A DNA stretch of 64,000 nt from Megalonaias nervosa (GCA_016617855.1 JAECUM010009284.1:1-64000), one strand, 5' to 3'. Shown: positions 1 through 10,381, numbered from the stretch's first letter. Made by a program: numbers and translations. The notes: generated from the letters alone by a model not told the origin.

Positions 1-650
1 AAGGATGATCTGAGAAGCAGTGTTTTGAACTTTTGAAGTTTCTAGAGTAGATATTGAGAAGAACCAGTCAGAATTGAGTTACAATAGTCAAGTCTTGAAA
101 GTACTAAGGAACACACAAGTGTTTTAGTGGCATCAACTGAAAGATACTTGCGAATGGAGCTGATTCGTCTCAGCTCAAGATATGCAGCCTTGCATATGTT
201 CATGACATGTTGGTGCAGCGAGAGAGTACTGTCGAGAGTGACACCGAGGTTTCGTACTGACTGTGTGAATTTAATGTTGGTGTTGCTGATATTTATTGTC
301 TGAGGTAAAGGATGTGAATGAGAAAGTCTTTGTGTTGTAGTCAGGATGGCTTCAGTTTTATCATCATTCATCTGCAGCTTGTTACATGTCATCCATGATT
401 TCACATCGGAAATGCACCTCTCTACGCCTTGGATGGTAGCTTCAACTTCAGCTGGATGGCTAGATTTGTATATTTGGGTGTCATCAGCATACAATTGGTG
501 AGACACTGGATGATGATCTATGACACTTGAGAGTGGCTGAGTGTATAGAATGAAGAGAACAGGTCCAAGAACAGACCCCTGTGGAACACCACAGCATAGT
601 TCAACTGGGCTGGAGTGTTTTCCATTTGCGATTATTCAATGTCGGCATTA
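1..650 (-). pseudogene. LINE reverse transcriptase fragment (CR1/L2/Jockey-like)
   Basis: Reading the minus strand from about 650 down to the left edge gives a non-LTR retrotransposon reverse transcriptase palm. The segment GVPQGSVLGPVLF is followed by the catalytic box YADDT (near 492-478) and then the usual thumb region with a LVLSRLDYCNS stretch. It would copy its own RNA at a nicked genomic target. The frame is broken at 42-44 by a stop codon, and the reading frame shifts about 15 bases later, so the copy is dead. The N-terminal endonuclease half is missing: at about 650 the sequence changes to another repeat. The left end is cut by the window. The clade assignment is from motif style only. 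Confidence 0.85.
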
Positions 651-654
651 GCAC

Positions 655-1642
655 ATGGTTGCATAGTTGTTATTTACATGCTTGGAGTACATGTACTTAA
701 ATTGGCCTAGATTTTGGTCAGTCTGTTCCCATCTTACTGAGGCTTCCAAGGGGATGGGGCTATTCACAGGGAAATGAAAACCTGTCAACAAGTTGGTTTA
801 AACAGTACTTGTATTTTGTTACAGAAGTCATTGTGAAAAGTACATAAAAGCGAACAAGAGATATGCGGCTGATATGATTAATGAAGGCATAATATTGTAT
901 ACATTGACACATGCTAATGAGGTATTAAAAGAAAATGATTCTTACAATACAATATTGTAACAATGTCAGCTCAATACATTTAAAAATTTTCACAGACATC
1001 TTTGCGAGATGCCCCACCCTCAACTTCCTTAACAGCCAGATATTTAGTTTCCAGAGACTGTAAATTTAATCTGCATTTACACTGCCGTTGGTAGCCATCG
1101 TAAATATAAATAAAGTTAAAAAGGAAACTTTCACAGCACAATAAACTTGTTTTAATCAACGGTCACTTTGGAAAATGCAAGAATCAGATAAGATTTCATT
1201 GCTTTTATTTAAGTCGCCACGAGAGGCCAACTTTATAGGACCAAACAAAAGCCTGTTTGTTTATTTTTTATCCGACCGCGACATCAAAGCCTGGCGGCAA
1301 GATCAACTAATTGTTGAACAAAGTTTGGGTCGGAACTGGCATCTGGTTGACATAAATGATAAGGCGGTAAAATTAAAGCCTGGTGGCAAGATCAACTAAT
1401 TGTTGAACAAAGTATGGGTCGGAACTGGCAGCTTGTCGACATAAATGATTAGAAAACAAAGGATTTGTTCAAGCTGGGACCAAGGGCTTCTGTCGACATG
1501 TACGTTTATTTTTTTATCTCGACGTCGACATAAGCATGACAATTTTGGTAGTAACAGTAGACCAAGGGACCGGGACTTTGCTTTTTTGTCGAAATAGGCG
1601 GCTTGTCGACATAAGTGATGTCGATATAAATGGGTAGGACTG
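655..1642. mobile_element. Pogo/Tigger-like non-autonomous DNA element, copy 1 (left end missing)
   Basis: The stretch shares long blocks with copies at 20521-21969 and 44646-45902, for example the block around GGAAAATGCAA near 1170. The right end reads like a pogo/Tigger terminus: subterminal GTCGACATAA repeats, then GGACTG followed by TA at 1643-1644. Inside is an 89-bp tandem duplication (about 1287-1375 and 1376-1450) around AAGATCAACTAATTGTTG. A 74-codon open frame at 1175-1399 is produced by this repeat and is not a gene. No matching left terminus is seen. Confidence 0.5.
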
Positions 1643-1714
1643 TAGTATCTAATAGGGGGTTTTCCCCGAAGGTGGCGCTACAAAAACCCGCTCAAAATAG
1701 CTGATGTTTACAGC

Positions 1715-1850
1715 AGGTGTCAAAAGGCGCTTCCATGAGAATGGTGTAGAGGCATAAAAGGCGCTTATATGCAAATCGGGTAGAGGCGTCCAAAGGCACT
1801 TCCATGCGAATGGAGTAGAGGCGTCCAAAGGCGCTTGTATGAGGTAAAGG
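1715..1850. repeat. Short tandem repeat, ~45-bp unit
   Basis: About three imperfect copies of a unit containing GTAGAGGCGTCCAAAGGCGC. They lie between the pogo-like element and the next minisatellite. Confidence 0.6.
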
Positions 1851-2740
1851 GTTAATTAGTACTAAACAAATAGCTGTGAATTTACATCAGTTAGTATGTC
1901 ACTAAAAGCTGTGAATTTACATTAGTTAGCACCCCACATATAGTGGTGAATTTACATCAATTAGTACCCAACAAATAGCTGTGAATTTACATTGATTAGT
2001 ATGCCACTAATAGCTGTGGATTTACATTAGTTAGCACCACACAAATAATGGTGAATTTACATCAATTAGTACCCAATAAATAGCTGTGAATTTACATCGA
2101 TTAGTATGCCACTAATATCTTTGAATTTACATCCGTTAGTACCCCATTGTTAGCTGTAAATTTACATAAATTAGTTTGCCACTATGTAGCTATGAATTTA
2201 CATCAATTAATACCTCACTAATAGCTGTGAATTTGTATCAGTTAGTACCCCATTAATGGTTTTGAATTTACATCAGTTAATACCTCACAAATAGCAATGA
2301 ATTTACATTAATTAGTGTGCCAATATATGCTGTGAGTTTACATCAGTTAGTACCACACAAATAGTTGTGAATTTTCATCAGTTAGTACTACACTGATAGC
2401 TCTTAATTTACATCAGTTAGTACTCCACAAATAGTGGTGAATTTACATCTATTAGTATGCCACTAATAGCACTGAATTTATATCAATTAGTACCCCACAA
2501 ATAGTGATGAATTAAATCAGTAAATACCCCACAAATAACTGAATTTACATCAATTAGCATGCCACTAATAAATGTGAATTTACTTCAGTTAGTACCCCAC
2601 TAATGGCTTTGAATTTACATCCATAAGTACCCCACTAATAGCTGTGAATTTACATCTATTAGTATCCCACTAATGGCTTTGAATTTACATCAGTTAGTAC
2701 CCCACTAACAGATGTGAATTTACATCAGTTATATTTACTG
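1851..2740. repeat. 35-bp minisatellite, ~25 copies
   Basis: Repeats of a unit with the core GTGAATTTACATCAGTTAGT followed by ACCCCACTAATAGC or ATGCCACTAATAGC. Copies are diverged by substitutions and small indels. The ACCCC and ATGCC versions tend to alternate in the first half. No coding potential. It lies in the intron upstream of the first visible channel exon. Confidence 0.9.
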
Positions 2741-3002
2741 TTGTGATGAATATCTGCTCTTCATTATGTTTAGTAGTACAGGTAAAGAACCATAGAAAAA
2801 TGAAAACATTAGAAATTTACATAATGTTTCTGATTAGTTATATTGGTACACTGAAGATAAACCCTTAATTTGTGAGGTCTGAATGAAATTTGGCCATTTC
2901 TAATTATACAAACTGTAGCTGTAGTCACAAGTTTTTGAGTACCTTTTGAAATTGTGACAGGATATTTCATATACAAACCACATTTTCTTTCTGTTTTTGC
3001 AG

Positions 3003-3136
3003 CACTTGGAATGTTTATGTTGAAGATATCATGAAAAAGGAGGTAAAGTTTATTACATTTACCTCCACATATGGTGATTTGAAAGAGCTTCTTACGACCA
3101 GTAATTTCAGGTCATATCCTTTGGTAGATGCATCAG
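3003..3136 (+). CDS. CLCN2: ClC-2-like chloride channel, exon encoding first half of CBS1
   Basis: The exon follows a clear acceptor (pyrimidine tract ending TTTTTGCAG at 2994-3002) and ends before GTGAAT. It enters in phase with one base left over from an unseen exon to the left. The first residues read TWNVYVEDIMKKEVKFITF and match the start of CBS domain 1 of ClC-1/ClC-2 channels (V-x-V-E-D-I-M). CBS1 pairs with CBS2 in the cytoplasmic dimer that controls gating of the plasma-membrane chloride channel. The last base joins the next exon to complete an Asp codon. No exon for the membrane part of the channel is seen between 1 and 3002, so the gene is partial here. Confidence 0.88.
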
Positions 3137-3799
3137 GTGAATATTCATTTAATTAATTAAATTTTAATTTTAACAACTTTCACTTTATGAAAATTTAGCT
3201 TATTATTGAGATGTATTTAGATGATAGCGAGTCATTGGTTTCATCTGTTTTGTCAGTGGCCATAGCAGCAATGTCATCATCATTATCAACATTAAGGTAT
3301 TTTAATTTTTTTTTTTTAAAGTCACATATAGATTGTGGCACAGTTTGCATGTAAGATGTAACATTTTTACAAAAGCCTTGCATCATAATATCAGAAAAAT
3401 GGGAGATAGAAGCAGAAAAATGCCTAGGCAGCAGTTTTGGCTTTGTGGGTGATATTCAGAGTGCATAAAGATGGCCCCACTTGCGGAATATCTTCATTTT
3501 TTTTTAACCGGGAATTTTTTATGTTTTTAAAAGTTAGTGCTGCATGATAGAGATTCAATTTACTTATGGTGTAAAATTGCTTGAAAGTTTCTAAAATTAT
3601 GCATTTTATATACTTTCTTATAAATAATTAGAAAACTCTTAATTTAAAAGGAATGACATCTTTCATAAATAACAGGACTTGTGCAGAAATTAAAGATTAT
3701 TCATTATTAGTATTTTATTATGATGTCCAGTACTGAGGTAAGCCTGTATGATACAAAACCATTTAAAAGTACAGATTTAAATCTTTGCACATGTTTCAG
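3137..3799 (+). other. Intron, no feature seen
   Basis: AT-rich intron of the channel gene, bounded by GTGAAT and a TTTCAG acceptor. Nothing else was recognised. Confidence 0.7.
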
Positions 3800-4122
3800 A
3801 TTCTATGATATTACTGGGATCAATTCGTCGGATTGAATTGGAACGTATGTTGTGGGTGCACTTGAGTCATGACCAGAAGATATTTTTTCCTGATGCAAGT
3901 TGTGACAGAAGTGAAAGTGAAAGTGAGGATGAAGAAATTAACTCTGGTCAATCAGTCCCATATTTCTCAGGTTCTCAACGGCCTCCAACCCCACCAATTC
4001 CAAAAATTTGTGTCATCAATGCAGATGCACCAAAGACGAGGTTTGAAGTTACCAAAGTTGTTGAAGATGGTGATGATAATGACAAAAAGAAAAGGATACC
4101 TCGATTTGCAATAACAAGAGCA
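3800..4122 (+). CDS. CLCN2: ClC-2-like chloride channel, exon with end of CBS1 and start of linker
   Basis: The acceptor is ATGTTTCAG and the donor GTAAGT. The reading frame continues from 3003-3136 across a split Asp codon. It begins SMILLGSIRRIELERML, the second half of CBS1, then moves into a linker with an acidic serine run (SESESEDEE), a proline-rich piece (PPTPPIPK) and two RFx[V/I] motifs: RFEV at 4039-4050 and RFAI at 4102-4113. In C. elegans CLH-3b such a motif in the same linker recruits the Ste20 kinase GCK-3, which inhibits the channel; that is family knowledge, and a role here is inferred. The exon ends in phase 0. An open frame continuing past the donor to 4155 is intronic read-through. 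Confidence 0.92.
4039..4113 (+). other. Two RFx[V/I] kinase docking motifs in the channel linker
   Basis: TRFEVTKV is encoded at 4036-4059 and PRFAITRA at 4099-4122. The two share the pattern R-F-x-[VI]-T-[KR]. RFx[V/I] is the established binding signature for the conserved C-terminal domain of SPAK/OSR1/GCK-3. Function here is inferred from position between the CBS domains. Confidence 0.6.
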
Positions 4123-4311
4123 GTAAGTACCGAGATGAACCTATTGTCAGGATAGTTCCCAGTCAATCAAACATCCAAATTGGAAGCTCCTCTCTCTTCA
4201 GAAGAAAAACACCTCTGAAATGAACATTGTTGCCAGTTATCTTGTGTGCTTCCCAGACATGTTGTCTCAATTAGTACTGCACTTGAAACAGTCAGCATCA
4301 GTTATAATGCA

Positions 4312-4521
4312 TATACTTGCTTATAAGAAGAGTCCAACGCAAACTGCACAGACCAAGATCTGCTGTCACATAATGCGCTGGCAGATCTCGGTCTGTGCAG
4401 TTTGTTAGGAGCAAACAGTAGAACAAACAACATAGACCCTGATCTGCAGGTGCATTATGATGCAGCAGATCAGGATCTTTGGGTATTTTGCAGATTGACT
4501 TGACTTATAAGTGAGTATATA
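4312..4521 (+). mobile_element. Fold-back MITE, family M1, copy 1
   Basis: About 210 bp with inverted ends (CTTGCTTATAAG near 4316 and CTTATAAGTGAG near 4504). Two nested palindromes lie inside, around CAGATCT/AGATCTG and GATCTGC/GCAGATC. Seven other copies occur in this window. No coding capacity. Confidence 0.8.
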
Positions 4522-5039
4522 CAGTAGTCAATGCACCCTATCTGGTTATTTTTAGATCAATTACATATAAATGTCACTTTTAACATCACTAACAAATTGT
4601 GCATTAATAACTGCAAAATTCAGCCAAATGTCTAAATTGTATGTATGCAAAAGTTATACTAGTTATTTTCTTTATATCTGTCAAAAGGTGGAGCATATTG
4701 TATTATGATGTCAGTTTTTCCTTTCCCTCTTAATTATGTACATGAGTTTGTCTGTTGCTTCTTTGTTTCTGCACTTGAGGTATGAAAGAAGCTTCTTGAT
4801 TTTTGGATCGAAAGGTTCAAGGTCAAGGTTACAGTGCTTGAGAAAAGCTGTAGGAAATAACTGGGAACAAAAATTGCTAATCATCAAGGCCTATTTCCAC
4901 ATTTATTGGATTTGCATATCAAGGAAGGATATTTAGTTCAAAGGAGGTAATGTATCCAGTTTTGATTTATGAGTTATATCTTTCTGTCATAGGTACAATC
5001 TGAATTGTTTTTTTTTTTTTTGTTTTTAGCTCAAACTGG
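4522..5039. other. Intronic DNA, nothing recognised
   Basis: AT-rich, with a poly-T run near 5010. No gene, RNA or repeat family was identified. Confidence 0.5.
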
Positions 5040-5739
5040 TCATACACCATTAGATTTTATGTGATGTCTCTGTCCCATATCTGAAGTACATCTGGCATTT
5101 ACAAATCAATTGGGAAGATTGCCAGGAAACTTTACAAATACATTCAACAATAGGTTAATTTGTCCGAAAAAACAAAAACTGCATCTCAGACAACCATGAT
5201 GGCTTCCATCCAGAAAACCTTTTTATTGTTACTACTTTGAATGGTTGGTTCTGTCAACATCATTTGTTGTTTTTCTTTGTCACTAAAAGACTTCTTTTGA
5301 TGTCAAGTTAATCTTTAATGAAAATGGTGCCAATCTGAAATACAATATGGCTGCCATGGTGGCCATCTTAAAATTTTAATCTTTACTCCTCCTGAGTATT
5401 GAGCCTGGGTTCTCTCTGAAAAACTTAAGATGTCTGATTTGTTCTAAATGAAGCTGGTGCCAATCTGACATCCAATCTGGCGCCACTACATTGGCCATCT
5501 TGAAAATCTTGTTATTGCAACAAAAAAACCCAAAAAAACCAACTTCTTATGATCTCTAGTAGGTTCTAAATGAAAATGGTGCCTCTGAGACATCTAATAT
5601 GGCAGCCATGATGGCCATCCTGAAATTCTTGTTATTCCTATTCCTCCTGTATGGATGGTCATATCAACATGGGGCTTTCACTACTTGACTTTATATTGTT
5701 CATAAATAAAAACTGATATCTATCTGACATCAAATAAGG
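5040..5739. repeat. Tandem repeat with ATGGC core, left of the Polinton
   Basis: Diverged copies of a roughly 115-150 bp unit. Each carries a phrase like CATCCAATATGGCNGCCATG, GTGGCCATCTTGAAAATCTT, TGGATGGTCATATTGACAT and a CTAAATGAAAATGGTGCC block. Copies centre near 5205, 5340, 5470, 5585 and 5730. The last is split by the Polinton and continues at 19226. Confidence 0.8.
5735..5739. repeat. Target site duplication TAAGG of the Polinton (partner at 19226-19230)
   Basis: TAAGG directly abuts the AGCAGC terminus on the left, and TAAGG directly follows GCTGCT on the right. Taken as six bases it would be ATAAGG against TTAAGG, one mismatch. Polintons typically duplicate six bases. Confidence 0.75.
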
Positions 5740-5827
5740 AGCAGCGGGGATGGGGGGGGTGAATCGGACAGACTTTAGGAGGGTTATTTTGCGAAAATAA
5801 AGCTTCCTACGAAAAATGAAAATACAA
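5740..5827 (+). repeat. Polinton left terminal inverted repeat
   Basis: Begins AGCAGCGGGGATGGGG and ends in AAAAATGAAAATACAA. It pairs with the reverse complement of 19145-19225 with few differences: a longer G run and C/T changes in the left copy. Confidence 0.92.
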
Positions 5828-5828
5828 C

Positions 5829-6128
5829 CAGAAGATTGCAGTTATCACTGATTACTTAAGGTATTTGTGTATACCGCTGAGTAACATAAATTACGTCATT
5901 TTTGTGTCTACCTTGGGAAAATAACCAAGCTGGATTTGATTGTTTGTCCAGCATTACATCATCATATACTACAAGATTATTAATATATCCATCGAGGTCA
6001 TCTACAGATGGGGCTTCATCAATATTGGTGAAAAAATCAATAATATCGTTACCGTTCTCATCTAACAATTTTGCATTTTCATTAAAGTCTTTAAGCACAG
6101 GCAATATAGCAAATTTATTTACCACCAC
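5829..6128 (-). pseudogene. Polinton packaging ATPase fragment (FtsK/HerA type)
   Basis: The minus frame from 6128 shows the Walker B region (LVVYDDVM) followed by SQGRHKN and VIYVTQRYTQIP, the pattern of the FtsK/HerA-type ATPases that pump DNA into capsids of Polintons and adeno-like viruses. A stop at 5856-5858 is followed in the same frame by about nine more family-like residues that run straight into the left terminal repeat. The Walker A half is absent: at 6129 the sequence becomes integrase on the other strand. The gene is thus cut at both ends. Confidence 0.75.
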
Positions 6129-6129
6129 C

Positions 6130-6972
6130 TAAAATAATTCAGTATGCACATTTAGATGTCAACACTCCCAATGAAGTTCATCATGCAGATATTTTGTTTT
6201 TACCACATGATACTATTAAAACACGTGGATGTCAATCGCGCACATACAAATACGTGTTAACTGTCAATGTTGCAAGTAGATATAAAGAAGCAGAACCACT
6301 ATCAACAAAAACAGCAACTGAAGTTTAATCTGCTTTTGAACAGATTTATCAATGAGGACTTGGACCACAAGGTGGTCTACGATGGCCACAGGTTGATCCT
6401 GGCAAAGAATTTCTTGGTGCAGTAATGTCGATGATGAAACAACAAAACATCAAAATCAGACGAGGACTTACCACAATTCATTGCGATCAGGCAGTCGTTG
6501 GGTGATTTAATCGAACATTTGCTGAGTGATTGTTTGGGTATCAATATGCGAAGGAAATATCCACTGACCTTAAATCTTGGGATAAGAGATCTCATGAATG
6601 GGTTGCAAGACTACCAAGTATGATAGCTGTGTTAAATAATGAAATTACTCGTGGAACTTCCATGAAACCCATCAATGCGATCACAAAAAAAACATATACC
6701 AGTACAACGAAGTGACTCTTTCTCAAATAATCAGTACTAGGTAATGTGACTGAAGATATTTATATGAATCTAGTAAACTTGACAGGGGTAATAAAAGAGC
6801 AGCTGATCCTATTTGGAGTGTGACCACACATAAAATTTCCAGCGTGGTAAGATCCACAGGTAGACCTGCAATCTACAGACTAGATTCAGCTGCTCTTCAA
6901 CATGGATTTGTATATGAACAATTACAAGTAATTCCTGAAGATACACAATTACCACCACCTTCACTTTTGTGA
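6130..6972 (+). pseudogene. Polinton integrase (DDE, retroviral type), broken
   Basis: Translation gives an rve-type catalytic core. The first Asp lies in HHADILFLPHD (near 6180), then YKYVLTVNVASRYKEAEPL, the second Asp lies in VDPGKEFLGAVM (near 6395), followed by IRRGLTTIHCDQAVV. After a shift, FGYQYAKEISTD and WVARLPSMIAVLNNE follow, and a chromodomain-like C-terminal part near 6770-6972 (RAADPIWSVTTHK, then FVYEQLQVIPEDTQ). The enzyme would join Polinton ends to target DNA. It is dead: stops near 6329 and 6352, an indel near 6370, the expected catalytic Glu codon (about 6501) is Gly with a stop next to it, and more breaks at 6529 and 6712. The N-terminal zinc-binding domain is missing. 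Confidence 0.88.
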
Positions 6973-7207
6973 AAGCAGGACACCAGCGCCCCTACGTCGA
7001 TTACGCTCAAGACAGGTCAACACATTTTCATGTGTGTGGCCAAGACTACTATTAATTCTATCCATGGTAAATTGTCGTGGGTCATTAGAAGAATACTGCC
7101 ACAACATTGCTGTGTTACAGCAAGCACAGTGATTATTTTTGTCGTTGTTTCAGCATCATGATAAACTTAACATCGAGGTTAAAGTCACATTTACTTGTTT
7201 TGTCAGA
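6973..7207. other. Spacer between convergent integrase and polymerase-helicase genes
   Basis: No clear frame on either strand. It may include the decayed integrase tail. Confidence 0.4.
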
Positions 7208-8240
7208 TCACTGATAACCAGCTAATTTTATCCTTACTATATCATTGCAATTGCTAGCAGTGGTTTCCTGAGTCATTGAGCAGTCTATGATAACCCTCCG
7301 TTGCTGAGACATTCTTCTAATTCTCGACACCGCTAGATAAACTAAATTCAATCCGATCGTTGACAATCCAGTTATTTGTATCAGAAATAGTTAATCCTTG
7401 TGATGAATGAATCATTATAGCATATCCTAGAGTCCACGGAGTTTTGTCCATCATTAACACGCTCTAAACAGCACTCACAGGAACCAGAACAATATCATTT
7501 AATACAAGTTTTTGTTTCTCATTGATTCCAGGAATCTCAACTTCAATATTTTGTTTGCGTGTGTCTGCTGGGCGATAACACAATGGAACAGGTAGATCTG
7601 AAAACTTTTTTTAATGTAACAGAAATAATTGTTGCTGAAGTGTGTCACAAACTATCTTCCGACTTGCAACTATCAAATCAGCAGGCCTCCATAAATTCCA
7701 AAAATCATTCATTGTAGTCTTTGGAATTACTTCACGCAGTATCTCACATTGAATCTTATCTGGCTGCAGTCTAATTAACTTTTTAAACTCTTTCAGCGGT
7801 TCATCAATAGCTCTGTGATCATCAGTTATCTCCTCATAATAATCTGTGAACTTTTTCAGTCATTCATGCAGAGATTATCAAACAAAAGGTGGTGGTTGAC
7901 CATGATCGCCACACATGATAACAGCAGTATTTCTTGTCAACAACCAATCAAGAAACATTTTTAATATGTCTAAAGACACTGTACATATCTTATCCCAGAT
8001 AATAATCTTAGGGATACATTTCTCACCCATTCTCTCAGGAGTCCATCAGAAGAAGCTGTGATAAGTATGAGATTTAACTTTTTGTTCGTTCATTTCTCTG
8101 GCAAGCCAGTGAGTCGGAGTTAGTACAATCATATCAAAATCCCGAAATAATTCAATCGCACATGTTGTTTTACCAGAACCTCCGGGGTCCATTGAGATAA
8201 ACTGTTTTATGTCTGGTCACAGGATCATGAAAGTTTTGAC
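7208..8240 (-). pseudogene. SF1 (UvrD/Pif1-like) helicase domain, C-terminal to PolB
   Basis: Minus-strand translation shows a P-loop (PGGSGKTT near 8190), then IVLTPTHWLAREM (motif Ia region), TYHSFF, a Walker B-like IIIWDKICT in which the usual Glu is Lys, then a CGDHGQPPP motif III. Downstream come WRPADLIVAS, a VLNDIV segment and GYAMIIHSSQGLT near 7410 (motif V/VI region), ending with a VSRIRR-like segment near 7310. It would unwind DNA during element replication. It follows the polymerase palm on the same strand with no intergenic gap, the frame shifting right at the P-loop, so the two were one polypeptide. Several frameshifts and stops (near 8075, 7880, 7470) make it a pseudogene. Confidence 0.75.
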
Positions 8241-10330
8241 ATCTTTTTTTTTTTATAATATGTTTCCTTAGATTTAATGTCGGCAGATTCAGAATAACTA
8301 AGTATTTTTTCTCGCTTTATTCTCCATTCACCCCATGATGCATCAGCGCCGATATGTAATTATTTTAGCAATCCTGTATTTTTTTTATTGATATAAAATG
8401 AATCTGTGGCGATTCTAACTGCAGTATCAGGAAATCTATTTATCATCGATAATAAATTTGTTGAAACATTCACGAGCATTGAAGATCTTAAATGAGTAAA
8501 TTGTGGTGAGTCACCATTAATGTAGCTCACAATTGTACCTAATTTAGTTGCTTCTGATAAATTAGCATTACTTTGACTTATAAATGTGCCTCTCTCCGTT
8601 GTATCAGCAGTTATAAAATCAAGTTCAGCATCATCAATAATTAATCTTGTATAATGTCGTTAATGATCACATGATCCTTCTTGTGCAAATTTACCAATTA
8701 TTTTTCTGCCAAGATCTTTTGCAAGTTTATTTTTGAGATCGGTATTGTCCAGATTTTCATCAGGGGAATATTTCTTCTGTTGTGGTAACCAAACTTGTTT
8801 CTGTGGATGATATGATATAATTGCTTTATTTGCAACCAATGATATCAATATTTTTACATCAAGCATGTATCATAATAACCCTATTGGAGCCCAACCGCGT
8901 TCGCTAAAATGTTTTCCAGACCAAACAGCGACAACCAGATGAAGATTTTTCGGTGCAAACTTGAATGACTCAATGCATGCAAATCCAGTTAAGTCAAAAT
9001 CTGGTAAGGGGCCATTTTTCACAACTCTGGTCATCTCGTATGTTGGATGTCCAAATCTTTTGAAATACTCAGAACACTCTCCCATTCCAAGAAAACTTCC
9101 AGGATAACATGCAACTATATCAGCTGAGATAACATCCTTATAATCGTATTTAGTATTCCACAATCCGCCATGTCCGTATTCTACACAACTATGTTGGACA
9201 TCTTCAAGAAATTCCCATCTTGTTGGTTTCCATGAATTATCATTCTGAGCAGCGTGGGCAGCAACTGACGGAACAGTGAAGCAATTACTGAGTAATTGTT
9301 CGATAACATCAGTATTGTTTGTGTATTCAACACAAGATTTTTTATTTCATTATAAAGAGATTCTGCATGATTAATATCTCCATTAGGCCATACAAACTGA
9401 TCATAATTCACAGATTCTGAACTTGAAACAACCACATGGATACAGGGTCACTCTTAGTGATATTTCTGATAAAATCAAACATATCACCGTTATAAAATTT
9501 AACAGTTCAATTTCATTGAAATATTGTTATGTCCGAAGTCCATGCATGTGCATTATGATCAACGTTCTCTGTCAAAGCTCCCTTTGATTTATATTTTGAT
9601 TTATACAGAATGTCTCTGGTCAGTGCCTTTACCCTTATTGGAAAGCTTAATTTTGTTTCTAACTCAGCAACGTCTTTGATGCTCCAGTATCTTTAACTGT
9701 TTCTGCCCACTCATTTATTTTTGTACATCTTAGATCCGTTAAACCATTTCCATGCATCGTGTTTGTGAAGTGTTCTGTAACTCATTCAGCAACACAATTC
9801 AAGCGAGAAATTTTCATCAGCAGGGGGTCAAACACTAGGTTTATCATTCAGCAGATATATCACATTAACAACTGGCATCACAGGATATGCTCGCTCGTAA
9901 TAGGGTCTATCAATTCCAGTCAGTATTCCTGGTTTGGAATTTTTATTTAACGTCACAATATTTCCAGTGTGGTGTAATCGAAAAGGTCACGTTTGTCATG
10001 GATAATCCATGTGTCGTCTGTTGCCAGGATAAATTTTATTCTAAATATATATTTTTGTTCGTGAGTTCATAGAACATCAAGATAATTAATAATCGTTGCT
10101 GCTCCCTTGTCATTCATTGTAGCATCGATGTCTTGCATAATTCTGAATGTTGACCACACATGAGCCGCACCATCACTGTGAAATTCTCTCTTAGCTTCAT
10201 GGATATGATTGATTAAAGTTTTATTCGTCAAATCAACCAGAGCTCACCTCGGCAAATTAGGAGTTATTCTGTCAAGATCAAATCTGGCTTTAGATTGCTT
10301 AATCACAGATAACCTCATAAATTCCTCCAT
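8241..10330 (-). pseudogene. Polinton DNA polymerase B, broken
   Basis: The frame starts at an ATG at 10330 (MEEFMRLSVIKQ) and runs leftward through many breaks. Clearest are the 9100s, where DVISADIVACYPGSFLGMG is polymerase motif A in the palm, and 8870-9163 overall. The 8660-8866 stretch ends KLAKDLGRKIIGKFAQEG (motif B region), and ATDSFYI near 8410 is motif C (the D-T/S-D type site, here changed). A HAWTSD segment near 9540 lies in the N-terminal part. Family-B polymerases of Polintons are protein-primed and copy the element. The C-terminus flows into the helicase. Together they span about 1040 codons. Confidence 0.82.
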
Positions 10331-10381
10331 GTTATAATTAAGGCAAATATATCTTTAATTAAAGTTTAATTTGTATATATA

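Noticed and set aside
1175..1399. 74-codon open frame
   Set aside because: Lies in a pogo-like repeat with an internal 89-bp duplication; no conservation sign.
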